Origin: Sipunculus nudus
Taxonomy: Eukaryota > Annelida > Sipuncula > Golfingiida > Sipunculidae
Assembly (NCBI GenBank): GCA_026874595.1
Contig: CM049307.1
Location: 48,829,678 to 48,893,677 of the forward strand
Length of the DNA: 64,000 bases
Direction: 5' to 3'
Shown: one piece after another, positions 44,893 to 56,091 of the stretch
Position numbering within the stretch: the first letter of the stretch is position 1
How the letters are laid out: each line of letters opens with the position of its first letter
Translations under genes and position numbers: made by a program
Notes under the pieces: generated by a model
What the model saw: the letters and a program-made list of their open reading frames with translations, nothing else
What the model was told of the DNA's origin: nothing
Database searches by the model: none

Positions 44893-47800
44893 AACCATGG
44901 AGTGTATACATTCCATGGCCAAGGAATGGAATGTGTACATTCTACGGATTATCTACAGAATTTGTGCATTCTGTGGTTCAACCAAACTATAGAATGTGCA
45001 TGTACATTCCATGGCCATGCAGAATCAAAGGATATGGATAATTCCAATAAATGTGCTCGACTCTTATTACTTATATTCTTTTTGAAAAGAAATGTTGAAA
45101 CAGACTTGGCTAAAAGAGGTATTTTAAAAACACGTTTAAAGTTGTTATCACAGCGTACTTACAAATATAAAAGCAAAATGTATAGGAAAGATTTAAACAG
45201 ACTAGGTTAACAAAATATTTTAATGGTATTCACTTATATTTATTTACATATTTACATGGTTTGACCATAGAATGGTTACATTCTATTGTTAGCTAAACTA
45301 TATACAACAAATACTAAAAAATACTAAAAAATAGTTTCTTTATGATAAAATAAGCACAAGCTTAGGGAAAAGTTAAATGTGCTGAGGGAAATGAGCAGAG
45401 AAGCTGTGCCAGCGGTCACGGAAAGTCAACTGATATAGGGTACGACAGTTACAAAGAACTTCCAGGTACCCAGGGTCATGAAGTTAATTCGTGCAGACAG
45501 ATGAGTAAACCAGAATAATTCAAGGCAGATGGGTCCAGGAGGTCCGGAACCCCCCCCCCCCTTTCAGCTGCCGCAACCTTCAGACCATATTTTGCGGCCG
45601 GAACCCCCCCCCCCCCGCCTTTTTCCGGACCTTGGCCCTTTTTTAAGCTCAGCTAAGTGTAAGTTCCTCAAAGGTTCTCTTCACACACACCTGAAATTAT
45701 GTCTCTACTACCCATATTCTCTGAGCTATGGGGCTCATGCAGAACCCCAAGAATAATAAAAAGTTGGATACAAAAGGTCCAGTATCTGAACACCAATTCA
45801 TTGATCACCAAGGAGTGTTTCTTCAGTTCCTGTAGACCGGTGGTGCCATCTAGATTTTTATTCGTACTTTAACACATTTTGTTCTCTATTTTTGAGACCT
45901 TTAAATATGCGGTCGTCCGTTTACAGGGCACAAATCGTAACCGTTGGTTCTAGAATCTTCTAACATGACATCCACGGAGGTCCGTGAAAAATATCCTTGG
46001 AAACCTTAAATTAGATCTCTGTTGCCCATTTTCTCTGAGCTATGGGGCTTATAAGCACCCCCAGAATAATTAAAAATTTGATACCAAAGTAGGGCACAAA
46101 TCATAATCATTGGACCCAGAATCTTCTAACTTGACATCCTGAGAGTTCCTCAAAAGTTCTCCCAAAACCTGAAATTGGGTCACTGTGACCTATATTCTCA
46201 GAGTTTTGGGGTATGTTTGAGCATCCCAGAGATAATGCAAAATGCACACAAATTGCCAGGTTCCTCAGGAAAGGCTGGTTGGATTGTCATTAAATTTGGT
46301 GTGCTTATGGGTCTTGATGAACTTAAGCTAATATGCATGAACGATGATGCCACCTACATTATCTTAATTAGTTGCCTGTGCCAGGACATATTGTCAACAT
46401 GTCAGTCGGCTGAGCGTCATGACCCATAGGTCACTTGTTAGGATTAGTCATTAGTCCTCGATGCAGGGTCGGACTCCTCCTTTTCCTATATCCTTTATCC
46501 GCCCCTGCAAGGTCAGTAAAGTCAAGGTTTGTAGTTGTAGCTTTTAGGAATTTATATCGGCAAAGTTAGAATAGGTTACCCTACTCATACTAGGATGGGA
46601 GCGTATAAGAATAAGCTAGAAAAAATAATAAGACAGATTAAAATATCATAAATTAATAAACAGTAATACGACGATGTTACATGTTACAGTACTTGCCGAA
46701 ATGATAAGTATACAACACACTGGCAGTTTAGTTAACATAATTGGTGACCACAGGTAATTAACCTTCTCACTTCAGGAATAGTACAACACTTTTGTTTGGC
46801 TAGTTGGTTTGGCTATTATTAGCTCAGCTGACTATAAGTCATCTGAGCTATAGTCGTGGTCCATTGTCCGTCGTCCGTCCGTCCGTCCGTAGATGTGGCA
46901 CGTTTTGAAACCGTAACACCTAGGAATCCAAAATTCGGCATAATGTTAGATGTCCCCAAGATCTCCTACCAAGCCGAAAATTGGGTCTTTGCGACTTCGT
47001 TCCTTTGAGAAATTAAGGAAAAACCTCAATTTTTTTATTAAAAACCTATTTTCACACTTCAGGACAGCCTATTTTCAAAATCACTCACCTGTTTTTCCTC
47101 ATATTTACCATAAATATTCCTCTATATAGTGCCTATGTACATGCCAGAAATAAGGTCTGTATTATATAATTTAAAAAAGTTATGGGCCCAAACATAATGC
47201 ATTTTGTAAAAAATCAGGAAAGATATTTGATCACTTAACACAAAACATGTTAAAGGTAGGGACTTTTTTTCCTGTAATATAACTTTAATTAATCAAAATT
47301 AAATTGCATACCAAAAATTAGATCAAAATCTTTAACATTTTTAAAAATATTAACAAAATTAAAAAATTGGTACCTTAAATTTTGCCCAACTTTGACCATG
47401 GCACGTTTTTCCTGTAAGTACTGTTGATCTAATTTTCACAGCATGTACAAATGAGGATTTAATCTGTTAAAATCTGAATTTTGAAAATAAAAGCTGCAAA
47501 ATTAGGCTAGTTATTGAATTTTTTTAAAGGCTTTTGTTGTATTCCCTTACATTGTCAAGCAGTCCACTGTGGTCACTGTTGGTCATTCAGTGCAGCTCTG
47601 TAGCTCCTAAGGTTGTTGGCATAATGTTAGATGTCCCAAGATCTCCTACCAAGCCGAAAACTGGGTCTTTGCGACTTCGTTCCTTTGATAAATTAAGGAA
47701 AAACCTCAATTTTTATTAAAAACCTATTTTCACACTTCAGGACAGCCTAACTACGAAACCACTCACCTGTTTTTCCTCATATTAACCATAAATATTCCTC

Positions 47801-50800
47801 TATATAGTTCCTATGTACATGCCAGAAATAAGGTCTGTATTATATGATTTAAAAAAGTTATGGGCTCAAACATAATGCATTTTGTAAAAAACCAGGAAAA
47901 ATATTTGATCACTTAACACAAAACATGTTAAAGGTAGGGACTTTTTTTCCAGGAATATATCTTTAATCAAAATTAAATTGTATACCCAAAATTAGATCAA
48001 AATCTGTTAAATTTTTTAAAATATTGGCAAAAATAAAAAATTGGTACCTTAAATTTTGCCTAATTTTGACCATGGCACTTTTTTTCTTATAAGTACATTT
48101 GATTTAATTTTCACAGCCAGTTAACATATGGATTTAATCTGATGAATTTTGAATTTGAAAGTATAAGCTAAAAAAATAGTCTAGTTATTGAAGTTTTTTA
48201 GAAGACTTAATGTATTTGTATTTTCTAGCATCATGACCCTACTTTTGTTTACCTGGTAATCCAAAAATTGGCATAATGTTAGATGTAATTGTAAATATTC
48301 ATATTCTTCCATACATTTCCTATGTACATACCAAAATTTAGGTCAGTATTGCATAATTTGTTGAAGTTATAGGCCTAAACATTATGCACTTTGTAAAAAA
48401 TCAGGATATATATTTACTCACTTAACATAAGAATGGCTGAGACTTTTTATCAGGAATTTAACATCATTTAATCAAGATTCAATTGTATACGGAAAATTAG
48501 ATCTGAAATTTGCAATTTTTTAAGTTATTAGCATAAATATAAAATCATCATCTTAAAATTTTGCCCAACTTTGGCCACGGCACAATTTTTCCTGTAAGTA
48601 CTGTAGATGTTATTTTCACAGCATGTACACATAAGGATTAAATCTGTTAAAATCTTAAATTTGAAAAATAAAAGCTGCAAAATTAGGCTAGTTATTGAAT
48701 TTGTTTGGAGGCTCTTGTTGTATTCCCTTACATTGTCAAGCAGTCCACTGAGGTCACTGTAGGTCATTTAATGCAACTCTCCTTGCTCCCCAGGCTGTTA
48801 TGTAATCCCATCACTCGGCAAGCCCTCTGTCTTGTTGAGCTTGATCAGGCTGCCAGCATAAATACCACAGGGAGCCTTTCTCTCTCTCCCCCCCCACCCC
48901 ATTATTTTGACAGACCTGTACTCTAAACAAGATGAATCTTATAATTTCACATTTTTTCAGCGATGAATAGTAACAACAGAGTCCCCTCCCTGACCCACTG
49001 CTTCGATATACAGGACTAATATACAAGACAAAGCTTATACTTTTAATGTTAAAATAATTCTTTTTGTTGAGACTTGGACAATTTTGATTTTTTTAAAGAA
49101 AAAAATGTTCAGGAATTTAATCCTAATATGGTAAAATATTAGGACCTAATGTAAGTGCTAATTGACAAGATTTAAGAAGATATAAATACTTTGTAGCATT
49201 TCGTTTATATATCTTAAAGTTGGTGGGGCCTAGGTGTGAATAACACTGTTAAACCTAGTTTTTAAAATTAGGAATATTGGTCAAACTTTGTGAGATTAAT
49301 TTTTAACTCATATGGCCATATATTTAACTTTTGAAATCTTAATTACCTTCACACATTATTTGTTTATGAAATGGAACTTTTATATGACACTTACCGTAGG
49401 CCCATTTTTTCCCTTGGTGCATCACTAAATGGTTTCAGGCCAAAAGTTTTATTTATTACACAGTCAATATGCTTTAGCTCATGTCCATTATTCTATAATT
49501 TACAGAGTTTCATTTAAGCTGGGCCATTTTCTCTTAGCTTTTCAAATGGTAATATGCATGGAAAAATCATAAGAAATAAAAAAATTTTGTAATTACTAAT
49601 ATTTTCCAAAATTCAGCTGAGCGATGTGACCCATAGGTCCCTTGTTTTTATTTTGTTTTCAACATTTATTACCTTATATATTTTTGCATTGCCGTTTGTT
49701 TGCCGCATTTTTTTTCTAATGTGTTATGAGAAATATGTGAAAGAAGAATACGCCTAATTTAAAGATATTTAATTATTACATAAAGACTGAGTTGTTCATG
49801 CTGTAGTTTTGAACAAATACCTTTAATATATTAAGTACTAGCTGATATACCTGGTAAATCGGGGATTTAACGTCTTCTCTGGGGGAGGGACGAGGGAGAA
49901 GTGTGGGGATGAAATGAGGAATGTTGTGCGTGTAATGAAAAGAGATTTCATATACGTTATCGAAGAGAAGTATTGTGAACTGCATGGTTGGTGTGTAAAT
50001 GGTCAATATCAGATCAAGAGGGATGCAGATATCCAGATTTTGGTTGATAGTAATGTAAGATTTGCAGTATTGAAAATATATGGATGTAGTGGCGTAAGCT
50101 GAAACAATATATAGTGTATAGGTAAAGGGAAGGAAAGCCATCGTTTCTGTTTTTTTTTTCTCACAAAAATATGTGGAAATTCTGTTCTCCAAAATTTCAT
50201 TGCATAACTTAGTCAAACTTTACGTGTGGCGGGTTTAAATTTCTCCAAAATTTGAATATTAACTTGGAAGTCCAAACATTGAATAGTTTATAATATTCAT
50301 ATAATATTTATACGGTGAAAATGCCTACGTTTATAACTTGCAAAATATCATACTTTAAATGCAGTCATCGTGGTAGTAAAATTAATATGTTTTAAGTCGC
50401 ATATCAAATCTGCGTGCAGTTTATCGGCTTCTGTGGTCTAAGCAGGCCCTCAACTGAGCACAGGTGGTGAGTTCGAATATTAGCGGAGGAGCCGTGAAAT
50501 TTTTCACAGCCGTAGCTGAGCTCTGTAGGTTAATGGGAAGGCCTCATCTCATTTACGGGGGCGGGGGGGGGGGGGGGGGGCGTTCTCGGTGTTATGACCC
50601 AGCAGAGTGTAATAACGGAAAAACTCCCCATATTAATCACAGGCCTGATCATTAGTTTCCTCAGCTTATGTAACAGAATGTTATCAATTGTGGGTAAATT
50701 AATAATTTAATTGTTAGAAAATAAAATAATATATACAAATAAAAGTTTATTAATAATAATTATGGAAATGAGTAAATGAGAGATGTCATTGACCCCCCAC

Positions 50801-53800
50801 CCCCACCCTCTGGATCCGGGGTTTCACAGCCCCAGGTCTGGAAACGGAGAGGGGGGGGGGGGTCTAGGTCCATTAAAAAACGGCTGCGGGGCCCGAAAAG
50901 GAGTGGACAAAAGATCACCGCTGTAGCTCAGATGACCTTTAATCCATTGAGCTATAAAAATAAAATGAAAAAAGCCCTGCGCGCCACAGTCACATATCAT
51001 TACTGGACCTCTACGTTTCGCATGGGTGAATGAAATATAAACTTTATTTATTCTATTTGGAATGTATAATAATTAATACGAGTCACTCTCCATGGCTCAG
51101 ATGGTGGCATTCAGTCGTCTGTGGGAAAGAGGAAACCAGAGAACGATCGTCCTTCAGAAAGATTTCTTAAATACATGCATGTATTAATACCCCTGGGGTC
51201 TTAGCTATCCAGTGATACAAAAATTGTTATCCTGACCTGAGACCAACAGAATCTGGGAGAAAACAGTTGATCAAATGTAAAATTGTTCGATTTTTAACCT
51301 TTTACTCAATTTCTCATGGAAGTTATTAAAAAATGGCAATATAAAACTAAATACAGGTATGCATTTTAATGGCAAGTTTCTAGCTACTGCAGATCTGCCA
51401 AGAATTAGGAGATCTGTCTTCATATGGGGTCCCTGGCGAAACTTCTATGTACAAAAAGGTTGTTTTTCACAAAATCTTAGGGGTATGGAGTCTTTCTTAT
51501 AGCCGTAAATGTTACAATTCACCATTGTTTCTCAAATGAGTATTCATTTTAAAGTGCATGTTATTACCTTTTGAATAAGCCCATATATGTATTGATTACT
51601 TTCAAGCTGATAGAATTATTGGCTTAAAGGTGTTCATAAGTCGGTTCAACTAAAATTCCAATTTTATTCCAATGAGGCTCAGTATGACGCTGGATATGAA
51701 ACCTTTTGCAAGAGCAGATCTCAAACAGACCTCATTAAATAGTTATCCTAATACCAATTGTTTGTGAAAATGACCTTGGAATTTGTAGTACTCCGTTTTT
51801 TTTAGCACTTTTGCCAACTTGGCTCCCGACTACTTGGTGTCCTCGCCTTCTATAGACAGCTGGTGAAGACATTTAAACCGCTTTCCAGTAAATGGGTACT
51901 GTGGACAAGAAATAAATAAATCTGTGTTCACCCTACACCCGTATTCATTCACATTTCGATCCGCATTGGTGAAACCACAGTTTTCATCGTTTTACCGCAA
52001 TAAGCTTGCATGTCCAATACTATTTCGGCTCTTCGTGTCCATACTACGTCAGACAAAACTGTATTCAATACGATATTCGATACGGTATCGACTTATATAC
52101 TTCTCATTATAAACTCTGTTTTCCGTTATAGCGCGTATAAATTATTTTGATTGGTCTCCTCTTTGGAGACATATCTATATGAATACGCAAGATAAATATC
52201 ATGCAGTTAAATACTAGCCCATTAAAAAGTCGGTGAGGTTATTAGATTTTTTTTAATATAATGGATGATTCACTGATATATACACCATTACTCAAAACAC
52301 TGTACTGTTGGTTTTTAAATAAACATTTTATGGGGTCTTATATTTAATTAAAGCAATTTCTTATTGTTTTTAAACGTATTGGGTTAGCCATTGATTTGAC
52401 ACCATAAATAACTGCTGAGATTAGCAAATAAAAGTTTTTCTGTGTGTGTATATGTGAAAGGTGACCTGAGTAAGCTTGTTGAGGTTATCGACACAATTAA
52501 ATCCTCACTCATTTTCGTTTCATTTTTTTCTCTCAGGCGCTAACGCAGGTGCCGATTCGTCCTGCTCAGATGACTCTATATCTGCGTGCATTCACCTGCT
52601 TGATCAGCAAATACCTCAACAGTCAACAAACGTCGTCAACCTCCTGACATTTCCTCCAACGAGGATCCGCACTATTTGCTCAACGTAAGCTTCATAAAAA
52701 ATACAATTTCTGTAAAACATCGCTTCTTGGTGTGATTCTATTTCCAAGTAAGACGTAGGTAATCGCGAAGCGATGACTGAATTGCTGTGTCCTTTGCATG
52801 ATTAGATACCTACACTTGTGTCCGTTTCATCTTCTCATGTCATCCTGTTTTTTGCTATGAAAATTGTTTTTAGTTACATTTCAAGGGAAACATTTATATT
52901 ATTGATTAGAGGATTAAAAGATATAATTTTCAACAAGGTAATTAATACCTACCTTACACCTTGTTTAAGAAACAGAATTAAGTGAAAATATGAGGAGTCA
53001 GTCTACATTTCACAACATATCAGACCCACTTATGGCGGTCCAGGTCATAGGTCACATGCAAAAACAGCCTCAATTGACAGCTGCTGATTGGATGATGTCA
53101 TTCTAACTCTAAAAATTATATACAGCTGCTAAATCAAAGATGGCTACTCATGCAGGGACACATCAAATCTCCCAGATCATTGTGTAAAAAACTAAAAAGT
53201 TGTGATACAAAAATTGGTGATTTATTGTAAAATTCTTAATTCCCATATTAAGTTTTCACTTCTCTATGTAGTTTTCTAGGAAACAATTGAAAAGTTATAA
53301 ACTTTTAAGAAAATTATCTACAAAAACAGTTGGACAGCAGGTGATGAAACGGACTTTCTGAAGCTGAATTTTCCTACATTCACTGATTTGTGGAAAATCC
53401 CTTCGTTTGATTTATTAGAGGACTTGGCAAACATTTCTTCACGGATAATCAATCAGGTCTCCAGCGGGACGCATCGATAATTTAAAAGCTAAATTTACTT
53501 AATGAAAGATTATTTTTGCATAGAAAAGTAAAATTATAATATCTATTCATTTGTTACACAAAAATGATAGATAAGAGAGAATTTATGGTGTGTTGCTCCA
53601 TAAATGTTACTAAACAGTTTCTCAAGCTTTTAATGGAATATACGCAACTGCGCACAGCCATATACAAGTTTGTTAGAATCAGGATTCGGCATTCATAAAG
53701 TTATATTTAACCAGAGTGCAAATGTAAGTTTGCTAGAAACGACCCATTCTTGTAAAATATTAACATATCAGAAAGTCTGTTCAAAGTATAACATAACTGA

Positions 53801-56006
53801 AACAAATTAAGATAACGCAAAATTGATTATATACGGTGTGGGGTGAGCATTTATGATTATTTACTCCCTCTATCCCTGACACATTACTTGCTGATTATTC
53901 ACTAAAATTAGAAAGTGGTCTCATATTTGCAGGAGAAAGCAGTATTTCGCGACATGCATGGCAAACCTACAGAATAAATGTGGAGGTAAGGTCATCAACC
54001 TGAGGATCAAGACCGCCGTGGCTGCAGTTAACTTCCTATGTGGTGAAGGCTATGAAGGTAATGTTAGACTGTATCTCTCTTATAAATATATTATTTTAAA
54101 TACTAAAGGGACCTATTCACATACCAGGCATGGTAAATATACATGAAATATAGGGGTTTTCTCCTTGAAAAGTTATAGTATTTAGTCCTAAAAAGCCTTT
54201 GCCTACTTCTGTACACAGGTTGCTATAAAAAAAGCGTGCACGCCACCTTTTGGTCGTATCGCACAACTTCACAAATCAAGATTTTTCAAGCTTCCAGCCG
54301 ATGGTTCTTCTATGTTTTTACCTCTTATGTTCCATCATCTTGTTTCGGCAATGTCCGGAATTCGCAAGATCGGATCTATGCTTTCGCAGTCTTGATATAG
54401 TAAACAGACACACGTTGACTGTGTTAACTCACCCATAGAACCATAACAATGTCTAACACAGGTGAATTAGATATAGTAAGTCCATGTACCGGGATGGTTT
54501 TGTTGGAAACCTCCCTATTCGTCCGCAAAAAAAAAAACAACAACAAAAAAAAAAAAACCAAAAACAGATATAGTGTGAGAATAATCCATCTCTGGACCCT
54601 AAAGTCCTATGTCAGGTCTGTTGGACGGACATGGTGTGAGATAATCCACATATTATTCCTAATGTCTATTCACCATTAATTCCGAGAAATCTGTACAAAT
54701 AGTAACAAAGTTCTTTGAGTTTCTGCCTGTGAACTACTGAACTTTGCGAGAGAATGGCAAAGGATTCCCATGTAGTTGGTACCAGGGCGTAAATGTTAAA
54801 TTAGCCCGGGTACCAGGATGAGATTTCCCGTGCATTCATTTTCAGACACTCATTCCTCAATAGGGGGCGTTCACATTCGGAACTCCAGTATCAACACTGC
54901 ATTTTATTCATACATTTTACTCCTATTAATATAATAATAGATAATAGTACAACCATGTTTATGACGTAGAATTATCACTTGTTGGCTTGCACCTCGTACA
55001 AAAGGAATAACTTTATTCGTAGTAAAAGTTAAATTTACATGCTTTTAAATGGATCCACGTGAATGAAACCCAGCTGTTTTAATTAAATTTTGCAATGTTT
55101 TCTTATTTATAGATTACGTGGAATTAAGCAAAATGTGCTCGAGTTCATCGAAAGTGTCTGTAAAAGAATGTTATACATACTTCATGTCGAGCATAGGAAA
55201 ACAGTCTACCAATGATTTCGTATGTAGGTAAGCAGCAATCACTATATTTTTATTTATTCTTAAAAAGATATTATCTTCTCCTAAATTCGTCCATGCCTTA
55301 AATGCTGAGGCGCGGATCCAATCCGCAGTGTTAATTGATAATCTTAATGGAGTCTTTATTGAAAATCCTACACTATTAAACTCAGACCGTGAGTTTTTCA
55401 GTCTTATGGATGATCTTGGCGCCATTTCGACTCTCTGATATTAGAGAGCCTACGACCAGCGTATACTGGATGTCAGAGCAGAGTCCTGTTACATGCATCC
55501 TTCAGCGAGGAACGCATTTTAAGGCTCTATTTGAGGATGCAAATATTTTCTTTATTTTTGACAGCGCCTCATGGCCTTCAAGTACGCTGTCATTTGACAT
55601 AAACGAGACCAATCGTTAACTTTTTAGTGTACTTTCCAACAACACCTAACATGAACGAGAAATGTTCCGTTTTTACTCAGCACATTCGTAAATCCTGCCA
55701 CATGTTTGTTGAATTCCTGAACGCATGAATACAAGCATGACTCGCACGGATTTCTAAAAGCAGCCAATTTGTATAGGAAATGACTCGTTACCATAGAGAC
55801 GGAGTTTCAGTTTGGGTTATGAGTTGACATGTATTCTTTTGCGTTAATTCTTCATTCGTGGGTTGTTTACCACGATATAAATGCAACATGATGGAAGACC
55901 ACTACGATGCATTTCTCGATTTGGCTTGTATCACGACTCAAGCACCGGGTTGACAGTATTCAGAGTGTTCATGGATAATTCTTCTTAGACTGATGGTAAG
56001 GGTAGG

Positions 56007-56091
<85 letters not shown>

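Noticed and set aside
44890-45210. 106-codon plus-strand frame
   Set aside because: Starts inside a (TA)n tract and a palindromic repeat; no family resemblance.
49776-50216. 146-codon minus-strand open frame, longest in the window
   Set aside because: AT-driven composition, no motif, signal or splice context, and it lies inside intron 1 of the six-Cys gene. Left as unsupported.
50925-50958. Hairpin 'agctcagatgacc…tgagct' resembling a HINE family 1 end
   Set aside because: No microsatellite or matching second end nearby; too short to call an element.
51093-51150. tRNA-like A box 'tggctcagatgg'
   Set aside because: No convincing B box at the right distance, and no cloverleaf could be drawn.
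55171-55425. 84-codon minus-strand frame in the intron between exons 3 and 4
   Set aside because: Mildly protein-like, but with no recognised family and no linked exon; possibly a transposon fragment.
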